64,000 nucleotides of DNA from JABSSA01 sp039975755 (GTDB lineage Bacteria > Pseudomonadota > Alphaproteobacteria > Rhodobacterales > Rhodobacteraceae): positions 23,639 to 87,638 of the forward strand of contig JBDWGM010000040.1 of NCBI GenBank assembly GCA_039975755.1, in the 5' to 3' direction. Under the pieces are notes generated by a model. The model did no database searches and was not told the DNA's origin. It saw nothing but the letters and a program-made list of their open reading frames with translations. The position numbers and the translations under genes are program-made. Of the stretch, positions 33,920 through 43,170 are shown piece by piece (position 1 is the stretch's first letter; every line of letters begins with the position of its first letter).

Positions 33920-34564
33920 ATGCCAAAGCAGCTTGATTATCATACGATCCGTGAAATTTTTGAACGGTTTGAATCACGAGAAGCGGAACCCAAGGGCGAG
34001 CTTGACCATGTGAACGTCTATACATTGGTCGTTGCCGTGGCTCTTTCTGCACAAGCAACGGACGTAGGCGTCAACAAAGCAACCCGCGCCCTATTTGAAA
34101 TCGCTGATACACCTCAAAAAATGCTCGACCTTGGCGAAGAAGGTCTGATCGAGCACATAAAAACAATCGGCCTGTTCCGGCAAAAAGCGAAAAACGTCAT
34201 CAAGCTCAGCCGCATTCTTGTGGAAGAATATGACGGTGTGGTTCCTTGTTCCCGCGCCGCACTGCAGGCTTTGCCCGGTGTGGGTCGCAAAACGGCCAAT
34301 GTCGTGTTGAACATGTGGTGGAAGATGCCGGCACAGGCTGTCGACACGCACATCTTCCGCGTTGGCAACAGAACACGTATCGCGCCGGGAAAAACCGTCG
34401 AAGCCGTTGAACGCGCCGTAGAAGACAACATTCCTGCGGATTTTCAATTGCACGCACATCACTGGATGATCTTGCACGGGCGCTATCATTGCAAAGCACG
34501 CAAACCCATGTGCCCAACCTGTATCATCCGCGACCTTTGCCCATATGAGGACAAAACAGAATGA
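33920..34564 (+). CDS. nth: Endonuclease III
   Basis: 214 residues, full length. The helix-hairpin-helix motif LQALPGVGRKTANVVLN carries the catalytic Lys, VDTHIFRVGNR the catalytic Asp, and the C-terminal C-x6-C-x2-C-x5-C (CKARKPMCPTCIIRDLC) binds a [4Fe-4S] cluster. A DNA glycosylase/AP lyase for oxidised pyrimidines. It overlaps the PfkB kinase gene by 4 bp; the two plus the GNAT gene form a plus-strand operon. Confidence 0.96.
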   Translation: MPKQLDYHTIREIFERFESREAEPKGELDHVNVYTLVVAVALSAQATDVGVNKATRALFEIADTPQKMLDLGEEGLIEHIKTIGLFRQKAKNVIKLSRILVEEYDGVVPCSRAALQALPGVGRKTANVVLNMWWKMPAQAVDTHIFRVGNRTRIAPGKTVEAVERAVEDNIPADFQLHAHHWMILHGRYHCKARKPMCPTCIIRDLCPYEDKTE

Positions 34565-35553
34565 AGACTTACGACCTGGTCGGTATCGGTAACGCCGTTG
34601 TCGATGTCATTACGCAAACTGATGACAGCTTTCTTGACCTTATGGGCATCGAAAAAGGCATCATGCAGCTTATCGAACAAGCGCGTGCCGAAACTCTGTA
34701 CGCCTCGATGAATGAACGTGTGCAAACACCCGGCGGCGCAGTGGCGAACACTGTTGCTGGTGCGGGTGCCCTGGGTCTGAATACCGCCTTTATCGGGCGT
34801 GTGCGTGATGATGCGTTGGGTCAGTTCTATGCAAACGCGATGACAGATCACGGCATAGATTTTGTGAACCCACCGGTGCCGGGCGCAGATATGCCGACAT
34901 CACGTTGCATGATCTTTGTGACACCCGATGGCGAACGGTCCCTGAATACGTATTTGGGTGTGTCGACTGGCCTGACGTCAGAAGACGTGCCCCAAGACGT
35001 CGCTGGCAACGCCAAGATCATGTTCCTTGAAGGGTATCTGTTTGACCATGACGCCGGTAAAACAGCCTTTCGCGAGGCAGCACGTGCCACGAAAGCAGGA
35101 GGCGGCATGGCAGGGATTGCGATTTCCGATCCTTTCTGCGTTGAACGACACCGGTCCGATTTTCTGTCATTGATCAAAAACGATCTGAATTACGTCATTG
35201 GCAACGAACACGAAATTCAATCCCTCTTCGAAACCGACGACACTGAATTGGCTCTGGCCAAAACTGCCGAGATTTGCCCAATCGTTGTGTGCACTCGGTC
35301 TGGTGATGGTGTGTCCATGATCCGCGAAGGCGAACGTGTCGACGTACCAGTGACACGGGTTGTACCAGTGGACGCGACAGGTGCAGGCGATCAGTTTGCC
35401 GCTGGATTTCTGTATGGTTTGGCCACGGGTCAAAACTTAGAAACCTGTGGACGTATGGGCAACATCTGCGCCGCCGAAGTCATCAGCCACGTGGGTCCAC
35501 GCCCTCAGGCCAACATGCTTGAGATGTTCAAACAGGCCAAGCTTGTCGAATGA
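34561..35553 (+). CDS. PfkB family carbohydrate/adenosine kinase
   Basis: 330 residues. The N-terminal GIGNAVVDVI and PGGAVANTVAGAGALG are typical of the adenosine kinase branch of PfkB, with the C-terminal signature DATGAGDQFAAGFLYGLATG holding the catalytic Asp. It probably phosphorylates adenosine or a related nucleoside/sugar. It overlaps nth (4 bp) and the acetyltransferase gene (4 bp). Confidence 0.9.
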   Translation: MKTYDLVGIGNAVVDVITQTDDSFLDLMGIEKGIMQLIEQARAETLYASMNERVQTPGGAVANTVAGAGALGLNTAFIGRVRDDALGQFYANAMTDHGIDFVNPPVPGADMPTSRCMIFVTPDGERSLNTYLGVSTGLTSEDVPQDVAGNAKIMFLEGYLFDHDAGKTAFREAARATKAGGGMAGIAISDPFCVERHRSDFLSLIKNDLNYVIGNEHEIQSLFETDDTELALAKTAEICPIVVCTRSGDGVSMIREGERVDVPVTRVVPVDATGAGDQFAAGFLYGLATGQNLETCGRMGNICAAEVISHVGPRPQANMLEMFKQAKLVE

Positions 35554-36149
35554 CACTGAACGATGGATATCACGATGTCCCCAAGGGCAAGATAACGACA
35601 GTCGTTACGCATCTTGAAATGCGCGCGCGACCCGACATGCCAGCCGCTTCTTGTCCAAAGGGGTGGGAATTCGTGCACATCGAAGCACCAACTTGCGACT
35701 GGTATCGCGATGTGTTCAGAAAAGTCGGTGAAAACTGGTTATGGTTTTCCCGGCTCAAGCTGGATGACGCAGAGCTGGGCGCCATTTTGAATGCGCCTGG
35801 CATCAAGTTCTGGACCCTTCGCAATCCACAGGGTGACGCCGCTTTGTTGGAGCTGAATTTTAGCACGGAAAATGAATGCGAGCTGTCGTTCTTTGGTGTT
35901 GCCAAAGAGCTAATCGGACAAGGCGCAGGTCGCTTTTTGATGACCAAAGCGATTGACGCGGCGTGGTCAGCCAAAATCGAACGATTTCATCTTCAAACCT
36001 GCACTCTGGACAGCCCGCAAGCACTTGGGTTTTACAGGCATCTTGGATTTACCCCGACACATCAACGCGTCGAGGTGGCCGACGACCCCCGTTTGGTTGG
36101 TGGGTTTGACAGGAACTTAGGGCCACATATTCCAATCTTTGAAGTCTAA
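35550..36149 (+). CDS. GNAT family N-acetyltransferase
   Basis: 199 residues. The acetyl-CoA loop is in ELSFFGVAKELIGQGAGRFLMTKAIDAAW (Q/R-x2-G-x-G/A pattern), followed by LQTCTLDSPQALGFYRHLGF, the usual GNAT strand and helix end. The N-terminal 60 residues (KITTVVTHLEMRARPD) match the longer Roseobacter family with unknown substrate. Last gene of the nth operon; its stop is 3 bp from the end of the convergent 36153 gene. Confidence 0.87.
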   Translation: MTLNDGYHDVPKGKITTVVTHLEMRARPDMPAASCPKGWEFVHIEAPTCDWYRDVFRKVGENWLWFSRLKLDDAELGAILNAPGIKFWTLRNPQGDAALLELNFSTENECELSFFGVAKELIGQGAGRFLMTKAIDAAWSAKIERFHLQTCTLDSPQALGFYRHLGFTPTHQRVEVADDPRLVGGFDRNLGPHIPIFEV

Positions 36150-36152
36150 AGG

Positions 36153-36638
36153 TTACTCTGGAAACGTGGTGGATTTACAGGATTTTCCGTCCAGACACTG
36201 CTGAAGCGACCGCATATGTTCCGCATTCGGCGCTGCGAACAAAAACCCGCCACAAGGGTCCGTTTCCAGAACATAACGCGTGTCGTCGCGACGTAAGAAC
36301 GCGACCACGTCCCCTTCATGTGCGCCACCACACCATGGGCCAAAGCACCGAATGCTCAGGGTAATGTCCTTTGAAAACGAGGCCCGTTTTCCAAAGCTTC
36401 CTAAGTGAACACCACTGATCCGTGCAGAGATATTGGTCACCGGTGGAACTTTGTCCTGTTGGTTCCAATCCACTTTAGGCAACATGCTTGTGTCAAATGT
36501 AAGTTTGCCGCGCACGATTACATAGGCTTCTGGCGATTCTACGGCGTCCAAATAGGCATCCTGTATTCCATATGGGATGCAGGACAACGCCAAAGCAGGC
36601 ATCGGTAGAAAACAAAGAAGTAAAACGCGCCAAATCAT
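36153..36638 (-). CDS. Secreted hypothetical protein
   Basis: 161 residues with a clear signal peptide (MIWRVLLLCFLPMPALALS). The mature part is Cys-rich for its size: SCIPYG at the start, RCFGPWCGG in the middle, TDPCGGFLF and QQCLDGKSCKS at the end, so disulfides in the periplasm are likely. I recognise no characterised family. The start overlaps the rppH stop by 4 bp, so the two are co-translated. Confidence 0.75.
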   Translation of the reverse strand: MIWRVLLLCFLPMPALALSCIPYGIQDAYLDAVESPEAYVIVRGKLTFDTSMLPKVDWNQQDKVPPVTNISARISGVHLGSFGKRASFSKDITLSIRCFGPWCGGAHEGDVVAFLRRDDTRYVLETDPCGGFLFAAPNAEHMRSLQQCLDGKSCKSTTFPE

Positions 36639-37117
36639 AGATGCGCCTCGAATGCCGCAAGTACACGAACATATACTTCGCGTTTGAATGGCACGATCTC
36701 ATCAACCAGACGATCCACGGGCAACCATTTCCATGCTGCAAACTCTGGATGCTCTGTTTCGATATTCACATCCGCATCCGTGCCGGAAAATCGCAACAGA
36801 AACCACTTTTGTTCTTGTCCGCGATACTTGCCTTTCCACAGCTTAGGCACGAGGTCATGCGGCAATTCGTAAGGCAGCCAATCATCGGTTTCGGCAACAA
36901 TTTCCACCTTGTCAGAGGTCACCCCCGTTTCTTCCCAAAGCTCTCTGATTGCGGCGTCTCGCGGTGCTTCGCCCTTGTCGACCCCACCTTGCGGCATTTG
37001 CCACGCCGCTTTGAACCGGTCATTTCGCTGCCCTACAAAGATATGGCCGCTGGCGTTCATCAACATCACCCCGACACATGGTCGATAGGGCAGTTTTTCT
37101 ATTTCATCTGGTGTCAT
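36635..37117 (-). CDS. rppH: RNA pyrophosphohydrolase (Nudix)
   Basis: 160 residues, full size. The Nudix box is GGVDKGEAPRDAAIRELWEETGV (residues about 45-67), preceded by FVGQRNDRFKAAWQMPQGG, typical of RppH/NudH. It removes pyrophosphate from the 5' end of mRNA or hydrolyses Ap5A. It leads a two-gene unit with the secreted protein gene; the promoter should lie in the 136-bp gap to the divergent fadH-like gene. Confidence 0.94.
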   Translation of the reverse strand: MTPDEIEKLPYRPCVGVMLMNASGHIFVGQRNDRFKAAWQMPQGGVDKGEAPRDAAIRELWEETGVTSDKVEIVAETDDWLPYELPHDLVPKLWKGKYRGQEQKWFLLRFSGTDADVNIETEHPEFAAWKWLPVDRLVDEIVPFKREVYVRVLAAFEAHL

Positions 37118-37253
37118 CAGAACCTTCTACTCTGTCGGACTGTAGGCGGAAAGGGACTAAGACGCCGCAAATTAAATCAGTGTGACGTCAGGTTGTGCGT
37201 GACATTCTCCCAAAACTGACGCGAATTTGTCCCTAGACTGCGAGGAGCCATCT

Positions 37254-39275
37254 ATGACCGCCTACCCGAACCTGCTGCAACCGCTGGACCTTGGATTCAC
37301 GACCCTGAAAAACCGCGTTCTTATGGGGTCTATGCACACCGGCCTTGAGGAAACCAAGGACTGGAATCGCATCGCCGAATTCTATGCCGAACGTGCACGC
37401 GGCGAGGTTGCTTTGATCGTGACGGGTGGCATTGGCCCTAACCTTGAGGGGTCTGTTTTACCGGGTGCTGCGATGATGACCACGGATGAAGATGTCGCAA
37501 ATCACAGCATCGTCACACAGCGCGTCCACGATGCAGGTGGAAAGATCGCGATGCAGATTTTGCATGCTGGGCGCTATGCCTACGGGCCCATGTGCGTGGC
37601 ACCATCACCTGTGAAATCGCCAATCTCGCCGTTCCCACCTGCGGAATTGGACGAAGACGGTATCGAAAAACAAATTAGCGACATCGTGGCCTGTGCGGTT
37701 CGAGCTCAATCCGCCGGGTATGACGGGGTCGAGATCATGGGATCAGAAGGGTATTTTCTGAACCAGTTTCTTGTCACCCATACCAACAAACGCGATGATC
37801 GTTGGGGCGGCACATACGAAAACCGCATGCGCCTGCCGATCGAAGTTGTGCGCCGCACACGCGAAGCTGTGGGCACCGATTTTATCCTGATTTATCGCCT
37901 GTCCATGATTGACCTTGTTCCAAATGGATCAACCCATGAAGAGGTTGTGGAACTGGCCCAGCAAATCGAAAAGGCCGGGGCGACCATCATCAACACAGGC
38001 ATTGGCTGGCACGAAGCACGCATTCCGACAATCGCCACATCAGTCCCACGGGCCGCCTTTTCATGGGTGACCAAAAAGCTGATGGGCAAAGTGTCCATTC
38101 CTGTCATCACGTCCAATCGGATCAACACGCCGCAAGTGGCCGAAGAGGTATTGGCAGATGGGTGCGCAGACATGGTTTCAATGGCGCGCCCCATGCTGGC
38201 TGACGCAGAATTTGTGTCCAAAGCTATGGCCGGCAAAGCGGATCAGATCGCACCCTGCATCGCCTGTAACCAAGCTTGCCTCGATCATACGTTTTCGGGG
38301 AAAATCAGTTCGTGCCTTGTCAATCCGCGCGCCTGTTATGAAACCGAACTGACCCTTAAACCGGCATCACAAACCAAAGCCATCGCTGTCATCGGCGCTG
38401 GTCCTGCTGGATTGTCAGCCGCCATCACAGCGGCAGAGCGCGGACATAACGTAACGCTGTTTGATCGCGCGTCGGAAATCGGTGGGCAGTTGAACCTGGC
38501 CAAACAGGTTCCGGGCAAAGAAGAATTCTGGGGGCTGGTGGATTGGTTCCGCACCATGCTTGACACATCAGGCGTGACCCAAAAGCTGAACATGAATGTA
38601 ACGGCCCAAGACCTTGATGAATTTGACGACGTGATCGTTGCCACGGGTGTCGTTCCACGCGATCCGGAAATACCCGGCCAAGACCATGCGCACAGTTATA
38701 TCGACGTGCTGAAGGGGATTGCGAAACCCGGCAAACGCGTTGCGGTTATTGGCGCAGGCGGCATCGGTTTTGATGTTTCAGAATATCTTGTCCACGAAGG
38801 CACAAGCACCACCGAAAGCCTGCCTGACTGGATGCGCGAATGGGGCGTCACGGATCCCGCATCCGCACGGGGTGGATTGGCCCCGGATGGCCCACAACCG
38901 GATAGTGCCGCACGTCAGGTCACCTTGATTCAACGCAAGGCAGAAAAACACGGGAAACGGCTGGGCAAAACGACAGGCTGGATTCATCGCGCCGCTTTAA
39001 AAATGAAAAATGTAGAATTTGTAGGTGGTGTAAATTACGAAAAAATTGACAAAGCAGGCCTGCATGTCAGCTTTGGCGAAGCCCGCGAAACGCCGACCCT
39101 GATCGAAGTAGACGATGTTGTTTTATGCGCCGGTCAAGTGTCAGACCGGTCACTGGCGGATGATCTGGCTGCCCGCGGAATCACGGCACATGTCATCGGT
39201 GGGGCGGATGTGGCTGCTGAATTGGATGCCAAACGCGCCATCGATCAAGGCACACGACTGGCGGCTGGTTTGTAA
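37254..39275 (+). CDS. fadH: NADPH-dependent 2,4-dienoyl-CoA reductase (old yellow enzyme/FadH family)
   Basis: 673 residues from the ATG at 37254, with GAGGAG 6 nt before. Three parts: an N-terminal FMN TIM barrel (LKNRVLMGSMHTGLEE, QILHAGRYAYGP, YDGVEIMGSEGYFLNQFL), a Cys cluster for [4Fe-4S] (PCIACNQACLDHTFSGKISSCLVN) and C-terminal FAD/NADPH domains (AVIGAGPAGLSAAITAAERG, AVIGAGGIGFDVSEYL). It reduces 2,4-dienoyl-CoA during oxidation of unsaturated fatty acids. Monocistronic. Confidence 0.94.
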   Translation: MTAYPNLLQPLDLGFTTLKNRVLMGSMHTGLEETKDWNRIAEFYAERARGEVALIVTGGIGPNLEGSVLPGAAMMTTDEDVANHSIVTQRVHDAGGKIAMQILHAGRYAYGPMCVAPSPVKSPISPFPPAELDEDGIEKQISDIVACAVRAQSAGYDGVEIMGSEGYFLNQFLVTHTNKRDDRWGGTYENRMRLPIEVVRRTREAVGTDFILIYRLSMIDLVPNGSTHEEVVELAQQIEKAGATIINTGIGWHEARIPTIATSVPRAAFSWVTKKLMGKVSIPVITSNRINTPQVAEEVLADGCADMVSMARPMLADAEFVSKAMAGKADQIAPCIACNQACLDHTFSGKISSCLVNPRACYETELTLKPASQTKAIAVIGAGPAGLSAAITAAERGHNVTLFDRASEIGGQLNLAKQVPGKEEFWGLVDWFRTMLDTSGVTQKLNMNVTAQDLDEFDDVIVATGVVPRDPEIPGQDHAHSYIDVLKGIAKPGKRVAVIGAGGIGFDVSEYLVHEGTSTTESLPDWMREWGVTDPASARGGLAPDGPQPDSAARQVTLIQRKAEKHGKRLGKTTGWIHRAALKMKNVEFVGGVNYEKIDKAGLHVSFGEARETPTLIEVDDVVLCAGQVSDRSLADDLAARGITAHVIGGADVAAELDAKRAIDQGTRLAAGL

Positions 39276-39325
39276 AACTGAAAGCCATCTCTTGATTTGG
39301 CGGAAAAAGGGGGCAACTGTAACGT

Positions 39326-39673
39326 ATGACAATGCAGATGCCTCCACCGTCCAACCTGCGCGAAATTCCGAACCCCACGGTGAATTTTCACAGAACCGAA
39401 CTATCGGTCATCATGTCCTTGTATGGGCGTATGGTGGCCGCTGGTGAGTGGCGCGACTATGGGATTTCTTCGCTAAAAGAAGTTGCCGTCTTTGCCGTGT
39501 TTCGCAGGACCGCCGAACACCCGTTATATCGGATCGAAAAGCGGCCAAAACTGCGCGGGAAACAAGGTATGTACGCCGTTTTGGGAATGGACGGACAGAT
39601 CATCCGCCGCGGGCAGGATTTGAAAACGGTTTTGCGCGTGTTGGAACGCAAATTGATCCGTTCTGTCGATTAA
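39326..39673 (+). CDS. DUF2794 domain-containing protein
   Basis: 115 residues. The core FHRTELSVIMSLYGRMVAAGEWRDYGIS and AVFAVFRRTAEHPLYRIEKRP with GMYAVLGMDGQIIRRGQDL match DUF2794, an alphaproteobacterial family of unknown function. Soluble, basic, probably cytoplasmic. It overlaps the convergent NlpC/P60 gene by 4 bp at the 3' end. Confidence 0.88.
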   Translation: MTMQMPPPSNLREIPNPTVNFHRTELSVIMSLYGRMVAAGEWRDYGISSLKEVAVFAVFRRTAEHPLYRIEKRPKLRGKQGMYAVLGMDGQIIRRGQDLKTVLRVLERKLIRSVD

Positions 39674-40452
39674 AGCCGCTTGTGGGACTGAAGCGGCCCT
39701 TCCCCGGCTGCATCAATTCGGGCTTTGGCTTTTTCAATCGGTTCCAGAACCGTTGACATAAAATGACCGGTTGCGTGGATCATTGTGCGCGCATCAACGG
39801 CCAATGCAACGTGCCCCGGCCAGAAAAACAAGTCACCTGATCTGGGTTCGCTGCCTTCTGGCAACTCTGCCCCGACAGCGTCGCGTTGTTGATCACTGTC
39901 ACCCGGACACTCCATCCCACAGGCCAGCAGTGCCACTTGAACAAGACCCGAACAATCCATGCCCAACCGCGAATTTCCACCCCAAAGATAAGGCGTCCCA
40001 AGAAAGCGCAGCGCGACATCGACCGGATCTTTTTCCAGTACTTCATGCGATGTCAGGTGCACCTTGGGCACAAATCCAAGGTTGGTTTCTACAAATTCAT
40101 CCGTCTCAGACAGGCTGGTGATAAAACAGCCAAAACTAAAGGTGGCTTGATCCCCGGATTTGATATCCGCGCTGCGATACGCATGGGTCGCCAACACAGA
40201 AACACGGTGCGTCACTGGCGTTCGTTCGCCAAGCGTTTCGGGTGGAACAAATCCGATATATCCGTCCTTGTCCGATCTCACATAGCTGAAACCGTCGATT
40301 GCGCCCAAGATCGTGACCGGATCACCAAACAACAACTGACGGTTCCGCGTTCCGCACGGTTGATCCAACAAATCAACCAATGGCGCAATAATCCGGGCAG
40401 GCGTATGCGCATCAACGTAATTCGGGTTCGGCGTTGTTCGTCTGTCTGTCAT
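39670..40452 (-). CDS. NlpC/P60 family cysteine peptidase (C40) with SH3-like N-domain
   Basis: 260 residues. Residues about 20-75 form an SH3b-like domain (TRNRQLLFGDPVTILGAIDGFSYVRSDKDGYIGFVP), and residues 140-240 the peptidase: catalytic Cys in YLWGGNSRLGMDCSGLVQ, His in GHVALAVDARTMIHATG. The layout is that of YkfC-like gamma-D-glutamyl-diaminopimelate endopeptidases. There is no signal peptide, which fits a cytoplasmic muropeptide-recycling role, and the overlap with the M17 aminopeptidase gene supports peptide processing. Confidence 0.9.
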   Translation of the reverse strand: MTDRRTTPNPNYVDAHTPARIIAPLVDLLDQPCGTRNRQLLFGDPVTILGAIDGFSYVRSDKDGYIGFVPPETLGERTPVTHRVSVLATHAYRSADIKSGDQATFSFGCFITSLSETDEFVETNLGFVPKVHLTSHEVLEKDPVDVALRFLGTPYLWGGNSRLGMDCSGLVQVALLACGMECPGDSDQQRDAVGAELPEGSEPRSGDLFFWPGHVALAVDARTMIHATGHFMSTVLEPIEKAKARIDAAGEGPLQSHKRL

Positions 40453-41828
40453 TTTTCAAGAACTTTAGGCAATGCGTTCAATAATGCGCGCGTGCCCTGC
40501 CCCACTCCGCCTTTGGAACGGCCTGGCGCATCCGTTGGTTGCCACCCATAGATATCGAAATGCATGTAACGCGGCGTGTCCGCAACAAATCGGCGCAAGA
40601 ACAAGGCCGCTGTGATCGACCCAGCAAATCCGCCCTTTGGTGCGTTGTCCAGATCGGCAATACCCGGTTCAATCATCTTTTCGTACGGGTCGTGGAACGG
40701 CATGCGCCACACAGGGTCAGCGACTTCATCTGCCGCCGCGCTCAAGCACGCCGCGAAATGTTCGTCATCCGTATAAAACGGCGCAAGATCTGGACCAACG
40801 GCAACCCGAGCCGCACCTGTTAATGTGGCCATCGAAATCAAAAGATCCGGGGATTCTTCTGACGCCAGCGACAACGCATCAGCCAAAACAAGGCGCCCTT
40901 CGGCATCTGTGTTGTTAATTTCAACGGTCAAGCCGTTGCGCGCCGTCAGAATATCCTGTGGTCGAAACGCGTTGTCAGACACAGAATTTTCGACGGCCGG
41001 GATCAATACTCGTAATCGGATTTGAGCTTTTGTTCCCATTAACATAGCTGCCAAACCCAGAACATTGGCCGATCCGCCCATATCCTTTTTCATCAGGCCC
41101 ATAGACGCCCCGGGCTTGAGGTTTAATCCACCAGTGTCAAAACAAACGCCTTTGCCAACCAACGTGACAGTCGGCCCAGCATCGCCCCAACGCATGTCTA
41201 TCAAACGTGGTTCGCGATCAGCCGCACGCCCAACCGCATGAATCATCAAGAAATTCTGCTCTAACAAGGTATCGCCAACAATCACGTTGATCGACGCACC
41301 ATGCTGAGACGCAAGATCACGCGCCGCCTGTTCAAGATCGGGTGGGCCCATATCTGAGGCCGGGATATTGATCAGATCGCGCGTTAAGGCCTCGCCATTC
41401 ACAATCGTTTCAATCCTTGCCGCGTCCAATTCCTGCGGTGCGCACAAACGGGCGGCAATACCGCTGCGTGAACGATATCTGTCAAACGCATATTGCGCGA
41501 GAAGGGCTCCGATACATTCAGATTCCGCATCGGCCCCATCCGGCCAAGATTGAACGGCATACTCACCAGCTGGCAATCGAGCCATGCCCGCCGCCAAATG
41601 AAACCGCGACCGAGTTCGGGACGTTGGCGTGCCGAAACCGACCACCGCTTCGCGCACACCATTTGGGCCGGGTAAAGCCAAACCTTGACCCAACTGACCG
41701 CTGAAATCCATGGCCTCGACCCACGCACTGACGTCATCAGGCTGACGTTTCAGCCATCCGTCAAAGTCACTTTCGCCAAGCACGTGCAAGGGGATTGCGT
41801 TGTCTGGGTTTGCAAATCTTATGGTCAT
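40449..41828 (-). CDS. M17 leucyl aminopeptidase family protein
   Basis: 459 residues from the ATG at 41828. Metal and catalytic motifs are intact: VGKGVCFDTGGLNLKPGASMGLMKKDMGG (Lys, Asp) and NTDAEGRLVLADAL (signature NTDAEGRL, Asp, Glu and Arg). A two-metal exopeptidase hexamer. It overlaps the NlpC/P60 gene by 4 bp; together they could degrade wall peptides to amino acids. Confidence 0.93.
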   Translation of the reverse strand: MTIRFANPDNAIPLHVLGESDFDGWLKRQPDDVSAWVEAMDFSGQLGQGLALPGPNGVREAVVGFGTPTSRTRSRFHLAAGMARLPAGEYAVQSWPDGADAESECIGALLAQYAFDRYRSRSGIAARLCAPQELDAARIETIVNGEALTRDLINIPASDMGPPDLEQAARDLASQHGASINVIVGDTLLEQNFLMIHAVGRAADREPRLIDMRWGDAGPTVTLVGKGVCFDTGGLNLKPGASMGLMKKDMGGSANVLGLAAMLMGTKAQIRLRVLIPAVENSVSDNAFRPQDILTARNGLTVEINNTDAEGRLVLADALSLASEESPDLLISMATLTGAARVAVGPDLAPFYTDDEHFAACLSAAADEVADPVWRMPFHDPYEKMIEPGIADLDNAPKGGFAGSITAALFLRRFVADTPRYMHFDIYGWQPTDAPGRSKGGVGQGTRALLNALPKVLEK

Positions 41829-41911
41829 GGTCAGGCCTTTCTGAAGACTCACCTGACCCTACCGTGCTGCCGACTGGCCGCAAGACCCATCCCATCACGA
41901 AAGCAATGCAA

Positions 41912-42313
41912 TCAGATTGTTAAATCCTGCAAATCCCAAATCGCGGTCAACGATCCTTCGCCAATACGCATCAGCCGCCCAAGCGTAGCAGCAAGGGCAA
42001 CGCCATTGCTGTCATCGATGCATTCCGTGACATCGCCGGCTACACGAGCCAATTTTGTCATGCCTATCTGATCTGCAATTGCGATCAAAGAACGGCTGGA
42101 TTTGCGAAGATCATCCATATTGTTCGCTCGATACAAACGATCACAATGGGCAAGGCGCAACGCCAATTCCTCCATCGCGCGACAAACGACGTCTTCCGCC
42201 GCGGAATCACCCATATCTGAGTACAGCTTACCGAGCTTTTCTGAATCGACTCGCACGAATTCTGTTGGTTTAATTAACAATAGTTCTTCCACGTTACTCA
42301 CCCTTGGCAACAT
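41912..42313 (-). CDS. Small helical protein resembling a degenerate Hpt domain
   Basis: 133 residues from the ATG at 42313; a GTG at 42340 is the alternative. Nearly all helical, with LRKSSRSLIAIADQIGMTKLARVAGDVTECI at about residues 69-99, which has the look of a histidine phosphotransfer helix pair (H-x-L-K-G-x-A-x-x-L-G) but lacks the phospho-acceptor His. Divergent from the carbonic anhydrase gene. The assignment is weak; it may be an inactive signalling adaptor. Confidence 0.55.
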   Translation of the reverse strand: MLPRVSNVEELLLIKPTEFVRVDSEKLGKLYSDMGDSAAEDVVCRAMEELALRLAHCDRLYRANNMDDLRKSSRSLIAIADQIGMTKLARVAGDVTECIDDSNGVALAATLGRLMRIGEGSLTAIWDLQDLTI

Positions 42314-42460
42314 CTGGCCGTTCACCCAAACCGCGGACACGATGACACCCAGTCCTTCTTAAAAGGTTGCGACCCTTTCCAAAGGGAAGACATTTTTCTC
42401 TCGAATTTAATGACAATCACGACTATTGGCGGTGCCCAGAACACAGAGGGTCACACGACA

Positions 42461-43111
42461 ATGCATAGACTGAAGCCATTGCCAGCTTATCTGCAACAGC
42501 GTTACACTGGCTGGAAAGCAACGACCTACGCAGAAAATTCCGCTTGGTATAAACGCTTGGCAGAAGACGGCCAACGCCCTCGGGCTATGGTCATCACGTG
42601 TTGCGATTCACGCGTGCATGTCACATCCATCTTTGGTGCGGACCAAGGCGAATTCTTTATTCACCGCAATGTGGCGAACCTTGTACCACCTTATGCTCCT
42701 GATACAGATCATCACGGCACATCCGCCGCCGTTGAATATGCAGTCAACGTTTTGCAAGTCGCGCACCTTATCGTGCTTGGGCATTCGCAATGCGGTGGCG
42801 TGAAGGGTTGCTTGGATATGTGCAAAGGCGAAGCCCCAGAATTGGAAAAACCGGACAGCTTTGTTGGCCGATGGATGGATATCCTTCGCCCCAAATATCC
42901 TTTGGTGGAGGACATCGAAGACAAAGATCAACAGGTTCTCGAATTTGAACGCTATGCCGTCCAAACCTCTATCGAAAATCTGTTCACCTTCCCCTTTATC
43001 GAAAAGAGACACGCAGAGGGCCAACTCAGCTTGCATGGGCTATGGCTTGATATTTCGGATGGGCGACTTGAAGCCTACGCGCCAGACGCTGGGAGTTTTC
43101 AGCCTGTTTGA
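42461..43111 (+). CDS. Beta-class carbonic anhydrase
   Basis: 216 residues from the ATG at 42461 (MHRLKPLPAYL), with AGAGGG about 10 nt before; the frame starts at 42410 in leader sequence. Zinc ligands are in ITCCDSRVHV (Cys, Asp-Arg pair) and VLGHSQCGGVKGC (His, Cys), the beta-CA pattern. It interconverts CO2 and bicarbonate in the cytoplasm. It precedes sbtA by 59 bp on the same strand. Confidence 0.95.
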   Translation: MHRLKPLPAYLQQRYTGWKATTYAENSAWYKRLAEDGQRPRAMVITCCDSRVHVTSIFGADQGEFFIHRNVANLVPPYAPDTDHHGTSAAVEYAVNVLQVAHLIVLGHSQCGGVKGCLDMCKGEAPELEKPDSFVGRWMDILRPKYPLVEDIEDKDQQVLEFERYAVQTSIENLFTFPFIEKRHAEGQLSLHGLWLDISDGRLEAYAPDAGSFQPV

Positions 43112-43170
43112 CCTTTTCATTGGTCAAAAATGCGCTAATTGAACGTCAGTTCATTTAGCCGGGCAAAAAT

